Positions 45,174-53,238 of a stretch of DNA of 64,000 nucleotides are shown here, one piece after another. The DNA lies in contig NZ_JABXKP010000021.1 in the NCBI RefSeq assembly GCF_017114985.1, forward strand, positions 95,343 to 159,342. The letters run 5' to 3'. Position 1 is the stretch's first letter. Each line of letters starts with the position of its first letter. Source of the DNA: Nostoc sp. JL33. Lineage in GTDB: Bacteria; Cyanobacteriota; Cyanobacteriia; Cyanobacteriales; Nostocaceae. The notes beneath the pieces were generated by a model that worked only from the letters and a program-made list of their open reading frames with translations, ran no database searches and had not been told where the DNA came from. The translations under genes and the position numbers were made by a program.

Positions 45174-46673
45174 ATGACTAAATTTAAAGCATTTATCCAA
45201 CCACTGGATCGCATAGCGATCGCACTGATGCTATTGCTGAGTGTGCTGATTGGGTTAATCATATTGCAAGGTGATGTGGTGACTGCTCGTGTCCGGGACT
45301 TTACCTGGCAAAATCAACAAATTGGGGCAGAAGATAACTCCTTCACCTTCACCTTCAGCCGTCCAATGGAAATAAAAAGCGTCGAGGATAACTTAAAAAT
45401 CGAGCCACCCCTAGCAGGCAAATTCAGTTGGGCAGGGCGGCGGATGGTTTATACACTGGTGACACCAGCACCCTATGGCACGAATTATAAAGTGCAGTTA
45501 CAGGGAGCCAAAGATAAGTTTGCCCAGGAAGAAGGCAAAAATCGGGTGATACAGCCCTTTGTTGGTAGCTTTCGCACACGCGATCGCGTCATCCTTTACA
45601 TCGGAACCGATCAAGAAGAACAGGGGCGGTTAGTTCTTTACAACTTGACCCAAGAGCAAAAAAGGTTACTTACCCCTAAAGACTTAGTAGTAATCGACTT
45701 TGAATCATTTCCTGATGGGGAGAAAATTTTATTTTCTGCTCGCGCCGCAAATAACCAAGACTTACTTTCAGCCCAACTGTACACAGTGACAACGGGTGTT
45801 TCTGCTAAATCTGGACAAGAAGCAGAACCAGGAGGCAAAGTTGACCTGACTTTAGATAGTAAAGATTATCAAAACCTGAAATTTGACTTATCACCCGATG
45901 GGCAAACTATTGTCATCCAGAGGGGAAACAAAACTAATGCTGGGGACTTTGGACTATGGTTTATGCCAACAACCAGTGACGCTTCAGGAGAAAAACCCAC
46001 ACCGAAACGCCTAAAAAGTCAACCGGGGGGAGACTTTATGGTTACACCAGATAGTAAAGCTGTAGCAGTTGCCCAAGGACAGGGAGCAGCGATTTTACCA
46101 TTGCAAGGTGATGCCAGTAAACCCCTAGATTTTCTGCCGCAGTTTGGCTTGGTACAGGCTTTCTCCAAAGATGGCTCTCAAGCAGCGATGGTAAAGTTTA
46201 ATACAGATTACACGCGAGATTTGTTTTTGGTGACAAACCAAGGTGTGCAGAAACAGCTATTAAAAACAACAGGCTCAATTCTCAGCTGCCAATTTGACAT
46301 CGCCTCACCCACTCTCTATTGCTTGCTGACACAGCTAGTATCCAAGGAACAATATATAGAACAGCCTTATGTGGTGGCAATTGATCTGAAAACCGGGCAA
46401 CAGAAACCACTGTTAGTACTGCCTCCCGCTCAACGGAATGTGCAAATGAGTTTATCATCTGACGGTTTGGGCTTATTATTTGACCAAGTAGTACCGCAGA
46501 CAAACACGACAGCATCATTACCCGCAAACACTTTGAAAACTGATGATGGAGATACGATCGCTACTAGTAGCCTATGGTTAATGCCTCTGTTACCGATCAC
46601 TGATGCTGCGACTGTTGAAATTAGACCAGAAAAACTCCCCTTAGCCGGATTTCATCCCCGGTGGCTACCTTGA
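45174..46673 (+). CDS. Membrane-anchored protein with SbsA Ig-like domain and beta-propeller-like repeats
   Basis: The 499-residue protein has one N-terminal anchor (IALMLLLSVLIGLIILQ, residues 15-32), an Ig-like domain (about 40-130, SFTFTFSRPMEIKSVEDNLKIEPP, typical of the SbsA type), and a C-terminal part with TolB/WD40-like strands (FDLSPDGQTIVIQRG, LSSDGLGLLFDQV) that may form a propeller. It should face the periplasm. It is the third gene of a plus-strand series after the permease pair. No enzymatic motif is seen; function unknown. Confidence 0.85.
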   Translation: MTKFKAFIQPLDRIAIALMLLLSVLIGLIILQGDVVTARVRDFTWQNQQIGAEDNSFTFTFSRPMEIKSVEDNLKIEPPLAGKFSWAGRRMVYTLVTPAPYGTNYKVQLQGAKDKFAQEEGKNRVIQPFVGSFRTRDRVILYIGTDQEEQGRLVLYNLTQEQKRLLTPKDLVVIDFESFPDGEKILFSARAANNQDLLSAQLYTVTTGVSAKSGQEAEPGGKVDLTLDSKDYQNLKFDLSPDGQTIVIQRGNKTNAGDFGLWFMPTTSDASGEKPTPKRLKSQPGGDFMVTPDSKAVAVAQGQGAAILPLQGDASKPLDFLPQFGLVQAFSKDGSQAAMVKFNTDYTRDLFLVTNQGVQKQLLKTTGSILSCQFDIASPTLYCLLTQLVSKEQYIEQPYVVAIDLKTGQQKPLLVLPPAQRNVQMSLSSDGLGLLFDQVVPQTNTTASLPANTLKTDDGDTIATSSLWLMPLLPITDAATVEIRPEKLPLAGFHPRWLP

Positions 46674-46764
46674 GAAAATAATTCCTAATTCGATTTCGGA
46701 AGTTCAGTTAAGGTGTCGTCGCCAAAACTCGAGTTGAACCTAATGGATATCTCTGAAAAAGAAT

Positions 46765-46871
46765 TAGGACTTACGCAAAATATCTCTCAAACTCCGATTT
46801 CTCCGTGTTCTCTGCGCCTCTGTGGTAGCCTGCGGCAAGCCGCTCCGCGTCTACGTTATTCCGTAAGTCCT
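46765..46871. mobile_element. MITE-like element, family 4, copy 2
   Basis: The ends TAGGACTTACGC and CCGTAAGTCCT are inverted repeats; AAAGAAT occurs on both sides (46758-46764 and 46872-46878), a likely 7-bp target duplication. The inside contains CTCTGTGGTAGCCTGCGGC, also found inverted in the element at 48.9-49.1 kb. Confidence 0.75.
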
Positions 46872-46947
46872 AAAGAATGTAGAGACGTAGCACTGCTACG
46901 TCTCTACAAGGGTTATGCATAACGCATATTTAATTTCACGCCTATGT

Positions 46948-47940
46948 CTAATGGAGTTCAGTTCCATTCTTACGGAGCAAATAGCGATCGCTAATCAACT
47001 TCAAGACTACTCTACCTATTTCTGGATGCGTTTTCTCAATGAGTGGTTGCACAACAACGCCTTCCATAATGCAATTGGGACTGAGTACACTATTGGCATT
47101 ATTGAACTGAGACACCGCTTCCCAAGTGTAAGCACCGATATAAAGCACAGGTACTCTCGGCAAAGCAAATTCCTCGCAAAAAGCCACAAAATCGCTGTAA
47201 TTTAGAAAATAACTGCCGCGACGCACAGCAAATATAGCAATTCCAATATTGCCATTATTCAAGCCATATTTGATATCTTGTACGCCGTAAATTTCCCCAA
47301 AAATCTGAGTTCCTGGCGGAAGTTTCTGGAAAGCTTCGTTTTCGTTATAAGCACGAATATAAACTAATTTTTTGTTTACTTCGCTGTTTTTCCAGAAGTA
47401 ATTATGGCTGCCAATTTTAGTTGTGCCATCAGCATCAACTAAGACAGTGAAGTTAGTTCCGTGCAACTTCTCTGTTACAACAACTTCTTCACCTGCAATT
47501 AGTATATTTTTGTAACGTTTCAAGTTTTCTGGGCTGGGGAATTTGTAATGTCCAACAAAACTTTCTACTTCCCCGCTCATCCCTTCAGGAATTGGATATT
47601 CGTACTTTGTTACACCGAAATACTCCGTGTAGTCGTCTCCGACATTTCCCATAAAGTTATTACCAACGGGAATAAGCAAACCCTCAGAAAAAATTCCGCG
47701 AAGTTTGGCAGCATACAGTTTTTTCGAGTAGTAGTTACGAATACCAAACTCATCCAAAAACTTTTCTGGAATAACACTATCAATAGGAAAGTAAAAAGCT
47801 AAATCTCCAGAGTGAAAGTTACCTTTGACTATGATTACTTGATACCCCATATCTTCAATAGAGGCAATATCTAGCCTATCAGCATTTGGATGAGGATTAA
47901 TACTCTTGATTTTGACAACTTCAACTTTAAAAATACTCAT
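46948..47940 (-). CDS. RNA ligase, Rnl5/DRB0094 type
   Basis: The 330-residue protein has an N-terminal OB-like domain (residues 1-110, KVEVVKIKSINPHPNADRLDI) and an adenylyltransferase domain with the nucleotidyl-lysine motif EKLHGTN (Lys158), FGEIYGVQ (motif III-like), EGVVVQP (motif IV) and LKLIS (motif V). This layout matches the Deinococcus DRB0094 ligase, which seals 3'-OH/5'-phosphate nicks in RNA or RNA-DNA hybrids using ATP. Its biological role in bacteria is not settled. It stands alone, divergent from nothing and downstream of a repeat cluster. Confidence 0.88.
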   Translation of the reverse strand: MSIFKVEVVKIKSINPHPNADRLDIASIEDMGYQVIIVKGNFHSGDLAFYFPIDSVIPEKFLDEFGIRNYYSKKLYAAKLRGIFSEGLLIPVGNNFMGNVGDDYTEYFGVTKYEYPIPEGMSGEVESFVGHYKFPSPENLKRYKNILIAGEEVVVTEKLHGTNFTVLVDADGTTKIGSHNYFWKNSEVNKKLVYIRAYNENEAFQKLPPGTQIFGEIYGVQDIKYGLNNGNIGIAIFAVRRGSYFLNYSDFVAFCEEFALPRVPVLYIGAYTWEAVSQFNNANSVLSPNCIMEGVVVQPLIEKTHPEIGRVVLKLISDRYLLRKNGTELH

Positions 47941-48041
47941 AGTTCACCTCTTTGGAAAAAAATAGATTTTAGAAAAACTCTAAGGTTTTGGCTATTTTTT
48001 ACGTAATTCCTGAAGTAATCAAACAGACATGATATTACGAA

Positions 48042-48833
48042 TTACGAATTAGTAATTATTTGTTGATAATTTATCCAAGCTTCCCAAAAAATATAAATTG
48101 ATAGTATTCCTAAGAAGATGCGAAGCACTAAACTCACAGTATAATCTGGTAGTTTTGGCAATGCGCGAGTACTCATTTGAACGCCTAAAAGACCGCCGCA
48201 TCCCAAAACTATACCTTGAACAAACAGAATATTTCCCTCTAATGCATGTCCTGTGCAGGCAGCTAAAGCAGTGATCACAATCACGCCCAAACTAGTTTGA
48301 ATTGCTACTTTAATTTCTTCTCCGAGTAGCAACATTTGCAGTGGCACCATAATCGTACCGCCACCTAAGCCAAATAAACCTGCTAAAATTCCTGCTGCTC
48401 CCCCAGTGCCAATTTTAGAAACTAATGGGTTAAATACTGGGGCTGTATTCTCTATTTCTTTGAAGACCAGTTGCTTGCGAAGCTCAATCAAATAGATATT
48501 AGCGAGTAGGATGATGCCAAATGTAAAGAGTATTATATAAGATGGAATTTTATTGGCAAAATATACACCTATTCCAGTAGTTATAAAAGCTGGAATTCCT
48601 AAATAAATTACTCGTTTAAAGTCAAGGTAGCCCATCCACCAATTCTGCAAACTTCCAGAAATTGAAGTAATCACAATAGCAAGGCTACTAGTAGCGATCG
48701 CCTGAACGGGAGTATAACCTAGTGTGACTAAAAGAGGAATTGTGATAATACCACCACCTATCCCCAAAAGTCCAGCTATGGCTCCAGATATTAGACCTCC
48801 AGTCACTAAAATCAACCAACTAAAATCAATCAT
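48042..48833 (-). CDS. TauE/SafE (TSUP) family membrane transporter
   Basis: The 263-residue protein has about eight helices and the twofold repeat typical of TSUP: GGLISGAIAGLLGIGGGIITIPLLV near the start and GILAGLFGLGGGTIMVPLQMLL in the middle. Members export sulfite, sulfoacetate or related organosulfur anions. Two downstream-located minus-strand genes of sulfur metabolism (sulfite oxidase-like and class V aminotransferase) are upstream of it, so sulfite export is a reasonable guess. Specificity is not readable from the sequence. Confidence 0.92.
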   Translation of the reverse strand: MIDFSWLILVTGGLISGAIAGLLGIGGGIITIPLLVTLGYTPVQAIATSSLAIVITSISGSLQNWWMGYLDFKRVIYLGIPAFITTGIGVYFANKIPSYIILFTFGIILLANIYLIELRKQLVFKEIENTAPVFNPLVSKIGTGGAAGILAGLFGLGGGTIMVPLQMLLLGEEIKVAIQTSLGVIVITALAACTGHALEGNILFVQGIVLGCGGLLGVQMSTRALPKLPDYTVSLVLRIFLGILSIYIFWEAWINYQQIITNS

Positions 48834-48898
48834 AAATAGGTCTTTTTCTAGAGAACTGATCGATTAATTATTAATTGATAATTCATAATTCATAATTC

Positions 48899-49140
48899 AA
48901 TACGGTTCAGTTAAGGCTAGAACTCTTTGCCAAAGTCAATTTTTTTTACGTAGACGCGGAGCGGTGAAGCAGCGCGGTCTTCTCCCAAAGGGAGAGGCTA
49001 GCGCCTGCCGTAGGATGCCCGGAGGGCTGTAGGGGGTTTCCCCCATGAGCGACTGCACCAAGCCGAAGGGCTTGCCGCAGGCTACCACAGAGACGCAGAG
49101 GGCACTGAGAGAAGAAAGAAATGCTTAACTGAACTGTATT
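48899..49140. mobile_element. MITE-like element, family 5 (242 bp)
   Basis: The ends AATACGGTTCAGTTAAG and CTTAACTGAACTGTATT are inverted repeats with one mismatch. The inside is made of ACGCGGAGCGG, GGGGGTTTCCCCC and GCTACCACAGAGACGCAGAGG repeats. It lies between the TauE/SafE gene and the sulfite-oxidase gene. A fragment of the end (GTTCAGTTAAGG) occurs at 46701. Confidence 0.83.
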
Positions 49141-49295
49141 GATTCATAATCACTAATTTTGGGTACAGAGCAAATCAATTAATTTATTGATGGATAAAAA
49201 TGAATTGATTTTTCAATTAAAAAAGTGCATTTATATATGGATTTTGAATTATGAATTAGTAATTATGAATTATGAATTCTTTTGATTTGGTGTGA

Positions 49296-50582
49296 TTAAC
49301 CTTGTACTGTAACTGGATGGCTAACAATGCCTCCGTAGAGCAATCCAGAATCATTCCACGGAACTTTAATCGGTTGTGTATTACCTAAATTGTCAGTAGC
49401 ACGAGCTTGGAGAAAATATTCCCCAGGAATTGGGTTCCATTCAATGTCCCACCGTACCCATGCAAATGGAAAATTTGGTTCTCTCAGTCGGGCAAATTGC
49501 CAAGTTTTGCCACCATCCAGGCTGACTTCCACACGCGCAATCTTTCCTTTCCCAGACCAAGAACGTCCACGTAATAAGCGGGTTCCAGCAGAAAGTGTAG
49601 CTGGCCAAGCCAACTCAAAGGCGCTCTTGACATTTTGGTAGGTAATCAGCTTACCTTTATACGGTGCGATCGCTGGATAGTCTGCACCAACTAGCACCAT
49701 TTGCTCTGTCACCCACTGGGTATATATTGGTGTTTGGGAAACTTCAATCCGCTCAATCCATTTAACGTTGGCGTTTCCTCCCCAACCAGGGAATAAGGCA
49801 CGGCATGGCTGACCGTGATCTGGAGGTAATGGTTCTCCGTTCATTGCATAGACGAGGAGCGAGTTATCTGCCAATGCCTTGCTAATTGGAACTACACTGC
49901 TGAACTTGGATTTATTTGTCCCCTTTGAGTCCAGCGAATCCACATCTGCGCCTTCAACGAGTACATCTTTGGCTGTGGATTTCAGGCCAGCTCGCTCTAA
50001 TAACATCCCAAGTGGTACACCAGTCCACTCAGCCACACCAATAGCCCCAAGCCTCCACCGTGTTCCAGGGAGTGGTATGTTATAAGCTTCTTCAAAGAAG
50101 CGCCGACCATTTGCAGCACACTCAATGGCGCAAGTGACTGAGATGGATGGCATGGCGACGATTTCATCGTAAGTGAACTCGCAAGCAGCAGAAACGCCAG
50201 TTCCATGAATTTGCAAACGCCATGTAGACGGGTCAAAAGGGGGAGGTGTACTGCGATTATGAACATAGAACCAATCATTTGGTACTAAATAACCACGCCC
50301 ATACATCGCTTCCCAGTTCATCTCTAATGTGCCTTGGCTATGAGAGATGTACCCTGGTGGCAATGGTTTAAGTATTTTACTGCCTTTAGTTTGGAAAGCT
50401 GCCTGACTGTGAGCAGGCGCAGGTTTAGCTAACGCTCCAACGGCTGTTGCACCAACCATAGTGGCTAGTATTTTCAGAAAGCGCTGGCGCGAAATACCTG
50501 CATCTGTACTTTTTTGCCAGATGCACTGTTCAACCCGTGCCTGTAGATAATCCTCCTGGTCAAAGTGGTTTTCATCACTCAA
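49296..50582 (-). CDS. Periplasmic sulfite oxidase-like molybdopterin enzyme
   Basis: The catalytic subunit has a Tat-like signal (SRQRFLKILATMVGATAVGALA, residues 31-52) and the molybdopterin domain with ECAANGRRF, whose Cys155 is the expected molybdenum ligand, then GVAEWTGVPL, DHGQPCRALFPGWGG and the C-terminal dimerisation Ig-like fold (KIARVEVSLDGGKTW). It should oxidise sulfite, or another small oxoanion, in the periplasm. I choose the TTG at 50582: AAGGAGGT lies 6 bases before it, while the frame upstream is encoded by GAATTACGAATTA repeats. It is between an aminotransferase gene and a TauE/SafE gene. Confidence 0.9.
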   Translation of the reverse strand: MSDENHFDQEDYLQARVEQCIWQKSTDAGISRQRFLKILATMVGATAVGALAKPAPAHSQAAFQTKGSKILKPLPPGYISHSQGTLEMNWEAMYGRGYLVPNDWFYVHNRSTPPPFDPSTWRLQIHGTGVSAACEFTYDEIVAMPSISVTCAIECAANGRRFFEEAYNIPLPGTRWRLGAIGVAEWTGVPLGMLLERAGLKSTAKDVLVEGADVDSLDSKGTNKSKFSSVVPISKALADNSLLVYAMNGEPLPPDHGQPCRALFPGWGGNANVKWIERIEVSQTPIYTQWVTEQMVLVGADYPAIAPYKGKLITYQNVKSAFELAWPATLSAGTRLLRGRSWSGKGKIARVEVSLDGGKTWQFARLREPNFPFAWVRWDIEWNPIPGEYFLQARATDNLGNTQPIKVPWNDSGLLYGGIVSHPVTVQG

Positions 50583-50748
50583 GCTATTACCTCCTTCTAA
50601 TTCGTAATTCGTAATTAAGACACACAAAATAAGACTTGATGAAGGCGCAGGGGAATGGGGAAAGAAGAAGGGAACAGGTTACAGGGGACAGATTATTCTC
50701 TATACCTATCACTTGTAACCTCTACCTTAATCTAATGCCCTGAAAAAA

Positions 50749-52203
50749 CTAGCTGTCTATGGCTGTCCAAACACCAGTTATCTGATCTTGTGTGTAGTTG
50801 GGCAAATAGTGAGCAAATCCGTTTCTAGCTATGTGAGCGATCGCATCTATAAAGCGATCGCAATCTTCCAATGTATTATATACAGCAAAGCTTGCTCGGA
50901 TAATACTAGGAATATTGCGCGTAATTCCCCTGTCTACTTCTTTGGCAATCTCGCAGTCTTGCTCGTCTGAAATATTCTTGAGTTTGCGAATGTATTCGTA
51001 TGTGCAGAAAGCCCCAGCCCGAACCCCAATGCCGTATTCTTGTGCCAGAATCTCTGCTACTAAGCGTCCGTCAAACCCATCAATATCAAGGGGAATAACA
51101 TGGGCTAAATTATCTCCTGGAATATGTAATTTGACGCCAGGAATCAACCCAAGTCGTGTATACGTGAATTCTACTAGAGAGTGTTCATACTGAGCAATGC
51201 GATCGCGCCCTACTGCTTGGATAATTTCAATCGCCTTGGCAATTGCGATCGCACCCATTGCGTTTGGTGTTCCAGGGTCATGGGCACGTTCTGTATAAAA
51301 ACGCTTGATCTCTAGATTTCTGGTGATATAAGGCAGGTTTCCACCCCCGATTTGATAAGGGTAAGAACTATCAAAAAATTCTTTCGGCCCCAGCAAAACC
51401 CCGGTTCCATAAGGGGCATACATCTTGTGTCCAGAGAAAGCCACAAAATCTAAATGACATGGGTCATCATCTGCACGCATATCTACTGGTTCATGCTGAA
51501 TTAACTGACACACATCAGCAAACATCTTCGCACCATACCGATGTGCTAAAGCTGCAATTTCATAAATCGGGGGTCTGTAACCTGTAATTGTCGAGGCACC
51601 TGTAATAGTTACTAACTTAATTTGCTCGGCTTTGGGGCGATTTTGGTGTGCCTTGAAAATATCTTCAATTTCTGCGATACTGACACTTCCATCCGCTTGG
51701 GTTCTGTACTGCACAACTTCGTCTTTAGTAACCCAAGGCAGCAGGTTTGATGAATGCTCGATATCAGAAACTAAGATTTTCCCAGGTTTTTTTGCCCAAA
51801 GTGTAGCAGCTCCATTAATTGCTTCTGTTGTATTCTTCGCAAAGATTACATAGTTGTCTAAAGATGACCCCACAAAGTCCCGAATGATGTTCCGGCTGGC
51901 ATCATATTCTCGTGTAGTGATGACGGACTTTTGCCCAGAACCTCGATGCACGCTACCATAGGTGTCAAGCATCTCCTCTATATGCTGCTTGACGCTTGCA
52001 AAAGGAGTGGTTGTAGCTCCATTATCCAAGTTGACGTAGTTGACATACTTTCCGTTAAGAGTTTTCACCTTGAAAGATAAAGACTCATTTGTAAATAACG
52101 GTCTGATTTCTTTGTCCCAAAAGCTATCACAATTTTCTGCAAACACCGGTAATTGGGCAGCTTTTTGCTTAATTTTTGCGCCCATTGCAAGTAAGTCAGT
52201 CAT
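50749..52203 (-). CDS. Class V aminotransferase / cysteine desulfurase-like PLP enzyme
   Basis: A fold-type I PLP protein of about 484 residues. NLDNGATTTP (substrate end), IEHSSNLLPW, the aspartate in FADVCQLIQHEPVD, and the PLP lysine in FVAFSGHKMYAPYGTGVLLG are all present, as in SufS/CsdA relatives. It is about 80 residues longer than SufS, with an extended N-terminus. Cys in RAGAFCTYEY takes the place of the catalytic loop Cys of desulfurases (RxGxHC); the His is replaced by Phe. The ATG at 52203 has an AGGGGT ribosome site; the GTG at 52275 is less likely. The neighbours suggest sulfur metabolism. Confidence 0.88.
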   Translation of the reverse strand: MTDLLAMGAKIKQKAAQLPVFAENCDSFWDKEIRPLFTNESLSFKVKTLNGKYVNYVNLDNGATTTPFASVKQHIEEMLDTYGSVHRGSGQKSVITTREYDASRNIIRDFVGSSLDNYVIFAKNTTEAINGAATLWAKKPGKILVSDIEHSSNLLPWVTKDEVVQYRTQADGSVSIAEIEDIFKAHQNRPKAEQIKLVTITGASTITGYRPPIYEIAALAHRYGAKMFADVCQLIQHEPVDMRADDDPCHLDFVAFSGHKMYAPYGTGVLLGPKEFFDSSYPYQIGGGNLPYITRNLEIKRFYTERAHDPGTPNAMGAIAIAKAIEIIQAVGRDRIAQYEHSLVEFTYTRLGLIPGVKLHIPGDNLAHVIPLDIDGFDGRLVAEILAQEYGIGVRAGAFCTYEYIRKLKNISDEQDCEIAKEVDRGITRNIPSIIRASFAVYNTLEDCDRFIDAIAHIARNGFAHYLPNYTQDQITGVWTAIDS

Positions 52204-53235
52204 TTTTAGCACCCCTATTTTAAACTTGAATTTTTTGGATAAGCCTAACTGCCACAACGCTTTCTTTCGCGCCACATCATATCAATCGCCAGTAATCATA
52301 GTCTTTATAATTACTTTATTCCCTAGTAGAAAACTCGGTTACTGTTATTATTCTTTAATAAAATAATTAAAATTGTATCCGTATTAATACTTAAATAAAA
52401 TATTTTAATTGTGATTTAAAATACTTTGTAAGATATACTTCTCAGTAGCCAAGTATACTTTAAACAATTTTTTTGTAGTCATTAAACAAACTTCACGCAT
52501 TGAAGGTAAGTTGATAGGAAAGGCTTCTCACTAACTAAGCCTGGAATTACTTACTACGACTATATTTACGGAGAAAAAAGCTCGTACTAAGCTGAGATTA
52601 CTCTTTAAGAAAGCTTTATTAATTCACTTAGAGCTATTGTTACCTCTTAAACATTTTTTTATGCGTGTTTATTCGTATTTGCTAGAATTGGCTAACATTG
52701 CAGTTCTGGCAGAAGCTCTTAGTTGTTTGCTGACATTAAATAGCGATCGCTCAAGATTAGAGAATTATCATCAAATACTAGATACTTGTACTGACATCAA
52801 TCCTAAGTAATAAATGACTCAGCATAAAAATGTATTTAATAAGACATTTAAAATTAAATCTTAAGACAGATGCGATTATAGACAATAAAGTGTATACTAA
52901 CGCAGTTTTTCATCTAGAAAAACTTTATCAGCCAATACAGTTTAGTTTCTAAGTATCGCGTTTCTCCTCTCTCCCCCACCCTGCGGGTTCGCGTAGCGTT
53001 CCGTAGGAAAGCTAAAGCTACATCCCCCTCTTCCCCTTCTTGACGGGGAAGAGCATCATAGTGTTATAACGGCATCAGTCTAGATAAAAAATGGGGAACA
53101 CCAATTGATGATTGATTAATTGCTGGTGCTTGGAGAGAGTTAAACTTAGCTTCTAGAGCAAACCCTGATTAGACACAGTTGATAAGCAATGCTAATGCCA
53201 GCACTGCTGAATATTTTTAAGCAGGTGGGTCAAGA
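52204..53235. other. Long spacer, mostly without genes
   Basis: The AT-rich left half shows nothing firm apart from a 49-codon frame at 52661-52810. The right part (52973-53036) contains CCCCCACCCTGCGG and GAAAGCTAAAGCTACATCCCC, the repeat that is also found inside the CruA/CruP-type and thiOG genes, here split by a GTTCGCGTAGCG insert. Confidence 0.6.
52661..52810 (+). CDS. Possible small protein, 49 aa
   Basis: The frame starts MRVYSYLLELANIAVLAEAL and ends DTCTDINPK. Its amphipathic composition (helix, then polar tail) is protein-like, but there is no ribosome site and I recognise no family. Treat as tentative. Confidence 0.25.
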   Translation: MRVYSYLLELANIAVLAEALSCLLTLNSDRSRLENYHQILDTCTDINPK

Positions 53236-53238
53236 GTG

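Noticed and set aside
46915..47205. 96-codon frame opposite the RNA ligase gene
   Set aside because: It is antisense to the well supported ligase C-terminus.
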